Source: Zobellia uliginosa (GTDB taxonomy: Bacteria > Bacteroidota > Bacteroidia > Flavobacteriales > Flavobacteriaceae). From it: a stretch of DNA of 64,000 bases. The translations under genes were made by a program, and so were the position numbers. A model generated the notes under the pieces. The model did no database searches. It was not told the origin of the DNA and was given only the letters and a program-made list of their open reading frames with translations. The stretch spans positions 558,001-622,000 of the forward strand of contig NZ_FTOB01000001.1 of NCBI RefSeq assembly GCF_900156625.1. The letters are read 5' to 3'. Of this stretch, positions 16,801-27,191 are shown piece by piece (the first letter of the stretch is position 1; every line of letters starts with the position of its first letter).

Positions 16801-19411
16801 TAGAAAGAACGACCCTTCGGCCGCAACCATGTTGGTTTTCTCGACCGATAAGGAAACTTACAATGTTGGGGAGTCGGCTACGGTTACCTTTCCGAGTTCC
16901 GCCGGTGGCCGGGCCTTGGTTACGGTAGAAAACGGTTCTGAGGTGCTTGAAAGCCTATGGGTAGGTACGACCCAGGGCGAAACCAAGTTTCAGTTGCCGA
17001 TAGAAGCGGCTTACACGCCTAACATTTATGTACACATCTCCTTGCTGCAACCCCATGCCAGTACGTTGAACGATAGCCCGATTCGCTTATACGGGGTGAT
17101 ACCGGTTTCCGTAGAGAATCCCGAAACAAAGCTAAGTCCCATAATATCAATGCCCGAAGTGCTTAGACCCGAAGAGACCATCACGGTAAAAGTGGCTGAA
17201 AAGACCAAAAAAGCCATGACCTATAGTATAGCCATTGTCGATGAGGGACTGCTCGACTTAACCCGATATCAAACTCCGGATCCATGGAATTCATTTTATG
17301 CGAATGAGGCATTGGGGGTAAAGACCTGGGATGTTTTTGACGAGGTCATAGGAGCGTTTGGGGGCAAGGTCAACCAAGTCTTCGCTATCGGTGGCGACGG
17401 GGAACTGGCAGGAGCCAAAAATAAGAAGGCCAACCGCTTTGAGCCCATGGTGGTCCATTTAGGGCCTTTTAGCCTTAAAGAGGGAGAAAGTAAATCGCAT
17501 CGTATCAAGATTCCGAAATATGTAGGTTCGGTACGTACCATGGTCATTGCCGAAAACGAAAAGGCCGAAGCCTATGGGATGGCCGAGAAAACCGTTCCGG
17601 TACGCAAACCTTTAATGGTTCTCGCATCCTTGCCCAGAAAGATTACACCGGGTGAAAAAGTGACTTTGCCCGTTACGGTTTTTGCCATGGAAGAAAAAGT
17701 GAAGAACGTGACCTTAAGGTTGAGGCCCGACCCATCTTTTGTTATTTCGGGAGATGCGAAACAATCGCTTAGCTTTTCCCGGCCCGATGAAAAAATGGCC
17801 TATTTTGAACTGGAGGTTGCCGATTTCAAAGGGATTGGAAAAGTGGTGGTAGAAGCTTCCGGGAACGGGGAAAAAGCCTCTTTTGAGATTCCTATCGACG
17901 TGGTCAACCCGAATCCGGTAACATCCGACAGGCAAGAAGTGGTTCTGGAACCGAATTCCTCAAAACACATTTCCTTGGAAACCTTTGGTATATCGGGAAG
18001 CAATTCGGCCCAGATAGAATTTTCTTCCCTGCCGCCAATGGACTTCAACGGGCGTATGCAATACTTGATACGATACCCGCATGGATGTGTCGAACAAGTT
18101 ACTTCGGCCGCATTTCCACAACTCTATCTGAAGGATATTTTTGATTTGGACGGAAACAAAAAGAAAAGGATCCAACAGAATATCGTACGTGCGGTAAAAA
18201 CTTTGGGAGGCTATCAAAATACCACGGGCGGTTTCTCTTATTGGCCCGGTCAAAACTATTCTAACGATTGGGGCACAAGCTATGCCGGCCACTTTTTGCT
18301 AGAGGCCGAAAAGAAAGGCTATGTACTTCCCTTGGGCTTTAAATCGAGTTGGGTACCTTATCAGCAGAACAAGGCCAAACAATGGCGTCCGGGCTCTGGT
18401 GGGAGCACCTTGGCTCAGGCCTATCGCCTATACACCTTGGCCTTGTCGGGTAATGCCGATGTGGCCAGTATGAATCGATTGCGAGAGAAAAACGACCTAT
18501 CGAACGATGCGAAGTTTCGTCTTGCTGCGACCTATGCCCTTATCGGACAACATAGTGTGGCCGAAAATATTTTAAAAATGGCCCAAACCAATTTTAGCGA
18601 CCCAAAAGGGAATACTTACGGTTCTAAAGATAGAAATCGCGCTATGGCCCTAGAAACCTATGTGCTCTTAGGCGAAAAGGTAAAATCAAATAGCCTGGCC
18701 GATGATTTGGCCAAGCGACTTTCGTCGAATCAATGGATGAGCACCCAAACTACGGCATACAGTTTGGTCGCCATGGCCAAATTTGCAAAAATGGTGGGCG
18801 GTAAAGGTATAAAAGCCAGCTTGACGGTCAACGGAAAACAGGAAGATGTGAGTACTTCCAAAAGCTTGGCAAATCGTGACATCGCCATTAAAAAAGGAAG
18901 CAACCAGCTCATCCTTGAAAACAAGGAGTCGAATACCTTGTTCGTAAGCCTTGTCAACCAAGGGATATTGCCGGTAGGTGAAGAGAAAGCTATCCAAAGG
19001 AACCTAAGGGCGCGACTAACCTTCAAAGGGAGAAACGGCAATGTTTTAGATGTATCGCAAATAACCCAAGGAACTGATTTTGTTGCGGAGGTGAGCTTGA
19101 CCAATACTACGGGGCAGGCAATCAAAAATATGGCGCTTACCGAAATATTTCCGAGTGGGTGGGAGATTGTAAACACCCGCTTTACCGATTTTGGCGACTT
19201 TGCCGATAACCAAGTCACCTATACCGATATTAGGGATGACCGAAGTAATTTCTACTTTGATATGGAAGCCAATGAAACCAAAACGTTCAGGGTACTTTTG
19301 AACGCCTCGTACTTAGGACGTTATTATTTGCCCGGTATACAGGCCGAAGCCATGTACGACAACGATTATGTGGTGCGAACCCAAGGTCGATGGGTAGAGG
19401 TGGTACAATAA
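13895..19411 (+). CDS. Alpha-2-macroglobulin family lipoprotein with thioester motif
   Basis: From the ATG at 13895 this is a 1838-residue exported lipoprotein (signal FYVLLLLIGIVSC); an upstream ATG at 13844 would bury the signal peptide and is rejected. Bacterial alpha-2-macroglobulins trap attacking proteases in the envelope. MG1-like beta domains are followed by bait-region and MG segments, the A2M domain (PMVVHLGPFSLKEGESK, FGAFGGK-type stretch, MVIAENEKAEAYGMAEKTVPVRKPL), then the thioester sequence YPHGCVEQ with Cys1398 and Gln1401, and a TED-like helical domain (QNTTGGFSYWPG). A very acidic, Tyr/Asp-rich insert spans about 450-505. Its usual genomic partner, PBP1C, is encoded at 21455. 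E. coli YfhM, the comparable lipoprotein, is somewhat shorter. A terminator follows. Confidence 0.93.
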   Translation: MKINIRFYVLLLLIGIVSCTSKKEGTHMQLDDIGKFQDYVIQVSHGVISAHSDVRVVLTEPVASWESGKELEADLLTVEPKVKGKVVALDSRTIAFTPNTQFEQDTEYRFTLDLERIKKELPEELEELNFSVKTLKQQFNIYTNAIQSYSSSLQYVTGQLRMADVFPLEKVKQLISVKHNNKSVHVRFDDAVQKGTLFAFTIDSIQRLENDSELEVEWNGDKFDIESSGSNTIQIPGKNNFTVLDATVESGENARVLINFSDPIKKGQNFKGLVVLEQDDNPKYSVDGNTLRVYPSKDIQGTVNIDVFEGIESTEGRKLKSKFTERVAFERLKPQVRLLSNGTILPSSNNLKVNFEAVSLKSIKVSVFKIYENNVLQFLQGNNLGGQGNLRAVARPIARKKIVLDNAVSDLNDKWTAHAIDLKNLISPEKGAMYRVEFDFGPEDSAYKCDSTNFDLSPDEEENYDEESEDSLWDNVGDYYYNDYYYDYNWNERDNPCDRSYYYDKKIGTNILASDIGLTVKRGTNKSYFVVATNILDAMPMAGVKVTFYNYQQQVLGHVITDAEGKSIYDADAMAYFAVAESNGQKTYVKLNDGNTLSVSKFKVAGVQLQKGLKGFIFGERGVWRPGDEIYLSFILNDNANKLSAGHPVKLELFDPYSKVVYREIKTSGLNNFYQFNVKTEANAPTGNWMAKISVGGASFSKTLKIETIKPNRLKIKTDFDEDLLKGDKPISVDMSVNWLHGAVAKNLKADITAKFSPTSTEFDKFPGYVFNDPTRNFSVEDQVIFTGKVDEQGKARFTIAPQFKSKAPGMLKAAFIIKVYENGGDFSTDVFTKKYAPYSTYVGLNVPKGDKSRGMLLTDTPHNFEIVTVDENGKAKAVKNLNVTVHKVNWRWWWDTSADNLSNFSSSQYHEKVFEKTISTGSNGKAEFQFELKYPEWGRYLVYVEDPNGGHATGKTVYIDWPGWAGKSRKNDPSAATMLVFSTDKETYNVGESATVTFPSSAGGRALVTVENGSEVLESLWVGTTQGETKFQLPIEAAYTPNIYVHISLLQPHASTLNDSPIRLYGVIPVSVENPETKLSPIISMPEVLRPEETITVKVAEKTKKAMTYSIAIVDEGLLDLTRYQTPDPWNSFYANEALGVKTWDVFDEVIGAFGGKVNQVFAIGGDGELAGAKNKKANRFEPMVVHLGPFSLKEGESKSHRIKIPKYVGSVRTMVIAENEKAEAYGMAEKTVPVRKPLMVLASLPRKITPGEKVTLPVTVFAMEEKVKNVTLRLRPDPSFVISGDAKQSLSFSRPDEKMAYFELEVADFKGIGKVVVEASGNGEKASFEIPIDVVNPNPVTSDRQEVVLEPNSSKHISLETFGISGSNSAQIEFSSLPPMDFNGRMQYLIRYPHGCVEQVTSAAFPQLYLKDIFDLDGNKKKRIQQNIVRAVKTLGGYQNTTGGFSYWPGQNYSNDWGTSYAGHFLLEAEKKGYVLPLGFKSSWVPYQQNKAKQWRPGSGGSTLAQAYRLYTLALSGNADVASMNRLREKNDLSNDAKFRLAATYALIGQHSVAENILKMAQTNFSDPKGNTYGSKDRNRAMALETYVLLGEKVKSNSLADDLAKRLSSNQWMSTQTTAYSLVAMAKFAKMVGGKGIKASLTVNGKQEDVSTSKSLANRDIAIKKGSNQLILENKESNTLFVSLVNQGILPVGEEKAIQRNLRARLTFKGRNGNVLDVSQITQGTDFVAEVSLTNTTGQAIKNMALTEIFPSGWEIVNTRFTDFGDFADNQVTYTDIRDDRSNFYFDMEANETKTFRVLLNASYLGRYYLPGIQAEAMYDNDYVVRTQGRWVEVVQ

Positions 19412-19434
19412 ATGTACCTTCGAAATTCAATAAC

Positions 19435-19463
19435 AAAAAAAGACCTTTTAGAAGGTCTTTTTT
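19435..19463 (+). terminator. Intrinsic terminator after the alpha-2-macroglobulin gene
   Basis: Inverted repeat with arms AAAAAAGACCTT and AAGGTCTTTTTT around a TTAG loop, ending in T6, 24 bases past the stop codon. The A-rich left flank lets it also serve the convergent lipoprotein gene. Confidence 0.9.
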
Positions 19464-19487
19464 GTTTGGGGGCCGTAGTTTGGAGGG

Positions 19488-19907
19488 CTATTTCTTTTTG
19501 TATTTCTTTTTATATGTTCCATTTCCTTCATCAAAGGTAAGGGTAAGGATGTCGCCGGAAATACTGAATTTGGCAACAGTAATATCTGGATTGTTTTCGG
19601 TACCATAATCCAATCGTACCTTACTGTCGAATTGATAGGTCCAAGAGCCCGAGGAATGGGTGCCTTCTATGCACCCATCGCCCGCTGTACTGGCAAAGTG
19701 GTATTCATAATCAAAAACATTACCGTTTTTAAAGCGAAGCAGGTCCATACGCGTACATTCATCGGCGAGTTCTTTGCCATTGTCATCGGCATAGGCAATA
19801 TATGACCAAGTACCTAAAATGTCGCCATCACCTCCGGAGTCATCTTTTTTACATGAAGTAAACATACAGCCTGCGGCCATGGCGAATAGTAAAATCGGTT
19901 TTTTCAT
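19488..19907 (-). CDS. Lipocalin-like lipoprotein
   Basis: The chosen start at 19907 gives 139 residues beginning MKKPILLFAMAAGCMFTSC, a clear lipoprotein signal with Cys19; a start 36 bases further upstream would put 12 residues before it. The mature part begins KKDDSGGDGDILGTWSY, the common opening of flavobacterial lipocalin-like domain proteins, with later strands (LRFKNGNVFDYEY, GSWTYQFDSKVRLDYG, FSISGDILTLTFDEGNGTYKKKYKK). These small outer-membrane lipoproteins have no known ligand. The gene is convergent with the alpha-2-macroglobulin gene and shares the bidirectional terminator. Confidence 0.85.
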   Translation of the reverse strand: MKKPILLFAMAAGCMFTSCKKDDSGGDGDILGTWSYIAYADDNGKELADECTRMDLLRFKNGNVFDYEYHFASTAGDGCIEGTHSSGSWTYQFDSKVRLDYGTENNPDITVAKFSISGDILTLTFDEGNGTYKKKYKKK

Positions 19908-20363
19908 CTTGTTTCCGTTTGGTGAGGCCTTAAAACGGCCCAATTTTCGGGAAATTATATATGAAGACGCCTTTTAGAGGAAATACAGGTTTTAATGGGG
20001 AAATCCGAAATGAAAAATCGACGTCTTGCATAATAGTTGGTTTAGGGGCAAGACGATGTAAGAAAAGGATAGATAAAACACACAGTATTGACTTTTAAAA
20101 CAATATAAGGTCGGAGCATATTTAAACACGTGTTTTTTGATAGTTGTCTTACCTACCGAGCGAAACCTGTAATGTCGCAATCGGGAGAACATAAGCTATC
20201 AGTGCTAACTCTTTTGTTTTAGGTTTTTGTGTCCTGAATTAGATGTTTTCCCTGAAATAAAAATAAAATTTGTGGAGCTTCCTGCGGTATGATTGGCAAA
20301 TAGGGCTTTCGGGAAGGTGTCGATTGTGGGGGAAAGCACAACGTGGGTATTGAAAATTAGGTT
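19908..20363. other. Intergenic region without a recognised gene
   Basis: Roughly 450 bases between two minus-strand genes. Both strands contain only short frames without signal peptides or motifs. No strong hairpin or promoter was recognised. Confidence 0.5.
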
Positions 20364-20900
20364 TTAGATAACTACACTTTCAATTTCTTCGGTTTCTTCC
20401 TTGGGTTGAATAGGGCTGTCTTCCTTCAAAACCTTTGAGAATATAAAAGCCCCGATTTCTTTAATGGGCCCGTATAATACCGATTCTTGCATGGTCTCAT
20501 CTTTTACGACCCCGGAAGAATTGTTGACGCGTTCAAAGAATATGAGCAAGGCCCCTAATATCACGGCCACTTTAACCACGCCAAAAATGCCTCCCGCAAC
20601 TTTGTTAAGTAGTCCTAACATGGCAAAGTTGGCGATTTTCGTCAAGAACTTGCCGGCCAGTTGTACTGCCAATACGATTACGATAAAAGTAATGACAAAG
20701 GCGGCAATATTAATGTACTGTTCGTTCCAATCCATGTTTTGTGAAAGGTGGTCGCCGGCGTAATATGAAAAATGAATAGCGCCATAAATTCCCGCAATTA
20801 AGGCGACAATAGAGGCAAGTTCCACAAAAAGTCCGTTTTTTAAGCCTTTCCAAAGGCCATATAAAAGCAGTAATCCTAAAATAATATCCAAGAAACTCAT
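20364..20900 (-). CDS. CvpA family membrane protein
   Basis: This 178-residue inner-membrane protein has four hydrophobic helices (FLDIILGLLLLYGLWKGLKNGL, LASIVALIAGIYGAIHFSYYA, INIAAFVITFIVIVLAVQLAG, VAGGIFGVVKVAVILGALLIFF), the pattern of the CvpA family. E. coli CvpA is linked to colicin V production and envelope integrity. The C-terminal tail is acidic (EETEEIESVVI). It is divergent from the small gene at 20984, and both intergenic strands carry TAnnTTTG-like boxes (minus strand 20917-20924, plus strand 20938-20945). Its place between an alpha-2-macroglobulin gene and PBP1C fits an envelope role. Confidence 0.9.
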   Translation of the reverse strand: MSFLDIILGLLLLYGLWKGLKNGLFVELASIVALIAGIYGAIHFSYYAGDHLSQNMDWNEQYINIAAFVITFIVIVLAVQLAGKFLTKIANFAMLGLLNKVAGGIFGVVKVAVILGALLIFFERVNNSSGVVKDETMQESVLYGPIKEIGAFIFSKVLKEDSPIQPKEETEEIESVVI

Positions 20901-20983
20901 AAGGGTGGTCTTTACACAAAAGTAGTGTTTTGATTCGTACCTTTGTGGACTACAGCGCAGTAAACAAAAAAACGCGAGAATAG

Positions 20984-21340
20984 ATGTCTAGAGATGAAGA
21001 ATTAAAAGGAAGATGGAGTGCATTGGTAGAGAAGTTGTCGGCCCAGTTCGCCGATGGTGATCCCTTAGAACTCGATGCCATTATCTATTTGGTTGGCGTA
21101 CAGGAATTAGGACAGTACCATCGAAAATACAAGAAAGACGATAAATTAGACCTGATGCACATTGCCATCTGTCGTTTGTTGGAACCATATGGCTATTATG
21201 AGTTCGATTATTTTGATGAGGAAGGATGGCCCCACTACCATGTCAAGGAAGAATTGCCGCCTTTGAAAGCGGGGGAACAGGCCGTATTGATGAAGGAAGC
21301 TGTTGTCGGCTATTTTCTGGAGAAGGAATATATTGTTTGA
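20984..21340 (+). CDS. Small conserved cytosolic protein of unknown function
   Basis: This 118-residue soluble protein has no signal peptide or membrane segment. It contains LDAIIYLVGVQELGQYHRKYKKDDKLDLMHIAICRLLEPYGYYEFDYFDEEGWPHYHVKEELPPL, which looks like a well-conserved globular core rich in aromatic and acidic residues. I recognise it only as the type of conserved hypothetical protein found beside cvpA or pbpC in flavobacteria. A TACCTTTG box at 20938-20945 would start transcription about 30 bases before the ATG. It is 114 bp upstream of pbpC on the same strand and may be co-transcribed with it. Confidence 0.78.
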   Translation: MSRDEELKGRWSALVEKLSAQFADGDPLELDAIIYLVGVQELGQYHRKYKKDDKLDLMHIAICRLLEPYGYYEFDYFDEEGWPHYHVKEELPPLKAGEQAVLMKEAVVGYFLEKEYIV

Positions 21341-21454
21341 TGCCTTTGAAAATACGTCTTATAGGCAACTTGTCTTTAAGGGTGTATAAGGGAAGCAAAG
21401 GTTTCAAAAGATAGGCCTTCTGTTAGTTTGATGGCACAAGTACGATTTTAAGAG

Positions 21455-23800
21455 ATGAAAGGTTTGATCCAGTTTTTTAAGAGACACCCCATAAAACTTA
21501 CCTTGTTGTTTGTGGCTGTGGTGGCGTATTACTTTTGTCTGCCCCAGAACCTCTTTGACGCACCAACGGCCACAGTAGTGGAAAGCAGGCAAGGAAGCTT
21601 GTTGGGTGCCCGAATTGCCGACGATGGCCAGTGGCGATTTCCTGTTGCCGATAGTGTTCCGGATAAATTTGAGCAATGCATTTTGCAGTTTGAAGACGCT
21701 CATTTTTATGAGCACTTTGGCTTCAATCCGATTTCAATGCTAAAGGCCCTACGCGAGAATGTTGCCCAAGGAAAGGTAGTGAGGGGCGGTAGTACGCTTA
21801 CCCAACAGGTCGTACGTCTGTCAAGGGGCCAAAAAAAACGTTCGTATGTTGAAAAGCTCATCGAGTTGGTATTGGCTACCCGGCTAGAAATACGGGAGTC
21901 AAAACGGAACATTTTAAAACTTTACTGTGGACATGCACCCTTTGGGGGCAATGTCGTTGGACTTGAAATGGCGGCGTGGCGGTATTTCGGACTCAGGCCT
22001 TATCAGTTGTCTTGGGCGGAAAGCGCGACATTGGCGGTGCTGCCCAACGCACCGGGCCTTATTTATCCGGGAAAGAATCAAGATCGACTTTTAAAAAAAC
22101 GCAATCGGCTGCTGAAAAAACTGTTTGACAATAAGATCATTGATCGACTTACTTACGACCTTTCCTTGCTTGAACCACTTCCGGCCAAACCTTTTTCCTT
22201 GCCCGACACGGCTCCGCACCTAGTGCAGTATATGTCAAAAACCGATAAGGGACAGCGTATTGTAAGCAGTGTTGACGAAAAATTGCAACAGCATGTAAAC
22301 GCCATCGTTAAAAAACACCATGCCAACCTCAAGCAAAATCAAGTGCACAATGCTGCGGTAATGGTAGTCGATGTGCACACACGTAAGGTTTTGTCATATG
22401 TGGGCAATACACCTACCGATGCTGAGCATCAAAAAGATGTCGATATGGTAAGGGCCAACCGTAGTACCGGAAGCGTACTCAAACCATTGTTGTATGCGGC
22501 TATGTTAGATGCGGGGGAGCTATTGCCCGATATGTTGGTGGCCGATGTGCCTACCCAAATAGCGGGGTATAGCCCTGAGAATTTCAGCGAAAGTTATAGT
22601 GGGGCGGTCGCGGCCAAGAAAGCGCTGGCGCGTTCGTTGAATATACCCGCGGTGCGACTGCTGCAAGCGTACGGATTGGAAAAGTTTAGAGACCAACTTG
22701 ATGTTTTTAAGCTAAGGGGGATAACAAAATCTGCCGACCATTACGGACTTACCCTTATTTTAGGAGGGGCCGAAAGCAATCTGTGGGACCTTTGTAAAAC
22801 GTATGCAAACCTGGCCGGCACCCTTAACCATTTTAATGCCACATCGAGTGAATATTACACCGGAGAGTTTACCGATTTGGACTTAAAAACCGACGCAACG
22901 GTCGATTATGGGAAAAAATCCCTTGAAAAAACGGTTTTCGATGCAGGAAGCATTTACCTCACTTTTGAAGCTATGAAGGAGGTAAACAGGCCCGAAGGCG
23001 ATGAATCATGGCAGTTCTTCGATAGCAGCAAGGAAATTGCCTGGAAAACAGGAACGAGTTTCGGTAACAAAGATGCATGGGCCATAGGCGTTACTACCGA
23101 CCATGTGGTCGGTGTGTGGGTCGGGAATGCCGATGGCGAAGGACGGCCCAACGTAAGTGGTGTTTCGAGTGCCGCACCACTAATGTTCGATGTTTTTGAT
23201 GTCTTGCCCCGTAGCCAGTGGTTTCAAAAACCCTTTGACGAATTTACCGAAATCAATGTATGCGCCAAGAGCGGTTATTTGGCAACCGACCTTTGTCCCG
23301 TAAAGCGGATAGCTATTCCCAACAAAGAAAATTATGTTAGCTCCTGTCCGTATCACCAAATGGTCCACTTAAATGCCCAACGGCAATTCCAGGTAAACTC
23401 TTCCTGTACCGACATGTCGAATATCGTCTCGGAACCATGGTTTGTGTTGCCTCCCCTAATGGCCTATTATTACCGCTCGTCAAATCCTTCGTATCGCGAG
23501 CTTCCTCCTTTTCAGGCTAATTGTCGCAATGACAGCGACCCGCCCATGCAGTTTATATATCCAAAAAACGGAAGTCGTATCACACTCGCCAAGAATTTTG
23601 AGGGCAAGACGAACGAGTTGGTCGTAAAATTGGCCCATACAAAAGCGGGCGCTGCCGTTTATTGGTATCTCGACGAAACTTTTGTGGGACAGACCCATAC
23701 CTTTCATGAAATAGCCCTGTTGCCCGAGGAAGGCCATCACAAGATTATGGCCTTAGACAGTTTTGGCAATGAAGTTTTCGTTACGATTACCATTGAATAG
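21455..23800 (+). CDS. pbpC: Penicillin-binding protein 1C (peptidoglycan glycosyltransferase/transpeptidase)
   Basis: This 781-residue class A PBP has an N-terminal membrane anchor (LTLLFVAVVAYYFCL). The GT51 glycosyltransferase domain carries catalytic Glu80 in QFEDAHFYEHFGF and the RGGSTLTQQ motif (110-118). The transpeptidase domain has SxxK at Ser340-Lys343 (STGSVLKPLL), the SLN motif (ARSLNIPA) and KTGTS, so both active sites look intact. The C-terminal BiPBP_C domain is present (FIYPKNGSRITL, GAAVYWYLDETFVG). PBP1C genes are commonly paired with thioester alpha-2-macroglobulins, thought to protect a wall-repair enzyme when the outer membrane is breached; the partner here is 2 kb upstream. 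Confidence 0.95.
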   Translation: MKGLIQFFKRHPIKLTLLFVAVVAYYFCLPQNLFDAPTATVVESRQGSLLGARIADDGQWRFPVADSVPDKFEQCILQFEDAHFYEHFGFNPISMLKALRENVAQGKVVRGGSTLTQQVVRLSRGQKKRSYVEKLIELVLATRLEIRESKRNILKLYCGHAPFGGNVVGLEMAAWRYFGLRPYQLSWAESATLAVLPNAPGLIYPGKNQDRLLKKRNRLLKKLFDNKIIDRLTYDLSLLEPLPAKPFSLPDTAPHLVQYMSKTDKGQRIVSSVDEKLQQHVNAIVKKHHANLKQNQVHNAAVMVVDVHTRKVLSYVGNTPTDAEHQKDVDMVRANRSTGSVLKPLLYAAMLDAGELLPDMLVADVPTQIAGYSPENFSESYSGAVAAKKALARSLNIPAVRLLQAYGLEKFRDQLDVFKLRGITKSADHYGLTLILGGAESNLWDLCKTYANLAGTLNHFNATSSEYYTGEFTDLDLKTDATVDYGKKSLEKTVFDAGSIYLTFEAMKEVNRPEGDESWQFFDSSKEIAWKTGTSFGNKDAWAIGVTTDHVVGVWVGNADGEGRPNVSGVSSAAPLMFDVFDVLPRSQWFQKPFDEFTEINVCAKSGYLATDLCPVKRIAIPNKENYVSSCPYHQMVHLNAQRQFQVNSSCTDMSNIVSEPWFVLPPLMAYYYRSSNPSYRELPPFQANCRNDSDPPMQFIYPKNGSRITLAKNFEGKTNELVVKLAHTKAGAAVYWYLDETFVGQTHTFHEIALLPEEGHHKIMALDSFGNEVFVTITIE

Positions 23801-25384
<1,584 letters not shown>

Positions 25385-25430
25385 AAGGAAGACACAGCAG
25401 TGTAATACCGCAACACAGTAAAAGAATGTT

Positions 25431-27098
25431 ATGAAAAATATTAGGTTTTCAAATTTGGATAGGGCAAAAACGATTGTCGAACTTACCTCCAGTACCTACG
25501 ATCTTGTCGTTATCGGTGGAGGTATTACAGGCGGGGGGATCGCCCTTGATGCCGCCTCACGTGGACTCAAAGTGGCCTTGGTCGAAAAAGGGGATTTTGC
25601 CTCTGGAACCAGCAGTAAATCGACCAAGTTGATACATGGCGGACTGCGGTATTTAAAGCAATTCGATTTTTGGCTGGTAAAGGAAGTCGGCTCTGAACGT
25701 GCCATCGTCCATAAACTGGCACCACATTTGGTCCTTCCTGAAAAAATGTTGCTTCCCCTTATTGAAAATGGTTCATACGGTAAGTGGCTGACTTCAATCG
25801 GTCTGAAGGTATACGACATTTTGGCCCAGGTAACCGGTGACGATAAGCGTCAGATGCTTGAGAAAAAAGAAGCTTTGAAACTAGAGCCTTTGCTTCCGAA
25901 GAAAATATTGAAAGGCGCCGGTTATTATGCCGAATACCGTACCGATGATGCGCGCTTGACCATTGAGAATATCAAGTCGAGCCTATTGTTCGGGGCACAG
26001 GCCCTAAACTACGCCGCCGTAGAGGATTTTATTTACGAAGATGAAAAAGTAGCGGGGGTTCAAGTAAAAGACGGGGTCTCAGGGGCCACTTTCAATATTA
26101 AATCGAAATATGTTATCAGTGCTGCGGGCCCATGGGTCGATGAATTGCGAAGCACCAATAATTCTAAAAAAGGAAAGCAATTACACTTGACCAAAGGGGT
26201 GCATTTGGTATTTCCTAAAAAGAAATTACCGATAAAGCAATCCGTTTATTTTGATGTACCCGATGGTAGAATGATGTTTGCAATACCGCGCGGTAAGGTC
26301 ACCTATATCGGTACTACCGATACCAATTACAATAAGGACAAGGATAACGTTCGCACAGACTTGGCCGATGCCATCTATCTCATATCCGCAGTGAACAACA
26401 TGTTCCCCGATATCAATCTAGAAATGGACGATATTATATCATCATGGGCAGGTTTGCGTCCCTTGATCCATGAAGAGGGAAAATCGGCTTCCGAACTTTC
26501 GAGAAAAGATGAAATATTCACTTCCGATACAGGCCTGATAAGTATTGCCGGAGGTAAGCTTACCGGGTATAGGAAAATGGCGGAAAGGGTCGTTGACCGC
26601 ATAGCCAAAAGAATGGAAGAAGAAGAGGGCACCGAACTAAAAGAGTGTTATACCGAGAAGATATTTCTTTGTGGCAACGTAGATTTTAAAAAGTTCAAGC
26701 ATGTTGAAAAATACATCAGTGAAGTTTACAGCCGTATCAAAGGGGATGGTTTTACCAAGCACGATGCTTGGTTCTTGGTTACCACCTATGGAAAGCAGAC
26801 CGAAATGATTCTAGAAAATTATGACGGTTTGAGCGATACCGATAAATACGTACGTTTGGCAAAGGCCGAACTGCGTTTTTGCATCGACTACGAAATGGTG
26901 CAGAATCCCATGGATTTTTTCATTAGAAGAACGGGTCGCCTGTATTTTGACATTGACAGCGTTAGAACGCTAATGGAGCCTATTCTGGAAGAATTTAAAT
27001 CCATTTTTGCCGTAAACGATGAACAACTGGTCTCATGGCGAAATGTTTTGGAACACGAATTAGACGAGCATTCTAATTTTTCCCTAGATCGTGCATAA
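25431..27098 (+). CDS. glpD: Aerobic FAD-dependent glycerol-3-phosphate dehydrogenase
   Basis: This 555-residue flavoprotein oxidises glycerol-3-phosphate to dihydroxyacetone phosphate and passes electrons to quinone at the membrane. The dinucleotide fold is at about 24-50 (DLVVIGGGITGGGIALDAASRGLKVALVE), followed by the GlpD signature GDFASGTSSKSTKLIHGGLRYL. Further family motifs are AAGPWVDELR, KGVHLVF, IPRGKVTYIGTTDTNY, SWAGLRPLIHE and IAGGKLTGYRKMAERVVD. The C-terminal DAO_C domain (about 400-540) is complete. It follows glpK in one operon, so the pair funnels glycerol into glycolysis. A terminator follows and is shared with the convergent gpsA. Confidence 0.96.
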   Translation: MKNIRFSNLDRAKTIVELTSSTYDLVVIGGGITGGGIALDAASRGLKVALVEKGDFASGTSSKSTKLIHGGLRYLKQFDFWLVKEVGSERAIVHKLAPHLVLPEKMLLPLIENGSYGKWLTSIGLKVYDILAQVTGDDKRQMLEKKEALKLEPLLPKKILKGAGYYAEYRTDDARLTIENIKSSLLFGAQALNYAAVEDFIYEDEKVAGVQVKDGVSGATFNIKSKYVISAAGPWVDELRSTNNSKKGKQLHLTKGVHLVFPKKKLPIKQSVYFDVPDGRMMFAIPRGKVTYIGTTDTNYNKDKDNVRTDLADAIYLISAVNNMFPDINLEMDDIISSWAGLRPLIHEEGKSASELSRKDEIFTSDTGLISIAGGKLTGYRKMAERVVDRIAKRMEEEEGTELKECYTEKIFLCGNVDFKKFKHVEKYISEVYSRIKGDGFTKHDAWFLVTTYGKQTEMILENYDGLSDTDKYVRLAKAELRFCIDYEMVQNPMDFFIRRTGRLYFDIDSVRTLMEPILEEFKSIFAVNDEQLVSWRNVLEHELDEHSNFSLDRA

Positions 27099-27134
27099 CC
27101 TATTTGGGTAATTTTAAAAATAAGTTGAGTTGGA

Positions 27135-27174
27135 AATCGGGCCGTAGTTTTAAACTGCGACCCGATTCTTTTTT
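27135..27174 (+). terminator. Terminator between glpD and gpsA
   Basis: Stem AATCGGG / CCCGATT with additional partial pairing inside, followed by CTTTTTT, 37 bases beyond the glpD stop. It terminates the glp operon; gpsA converges from the other side. Confidence 0.8.
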
Positions 27175-27191
27175 ACCTATATTTTGTATGT

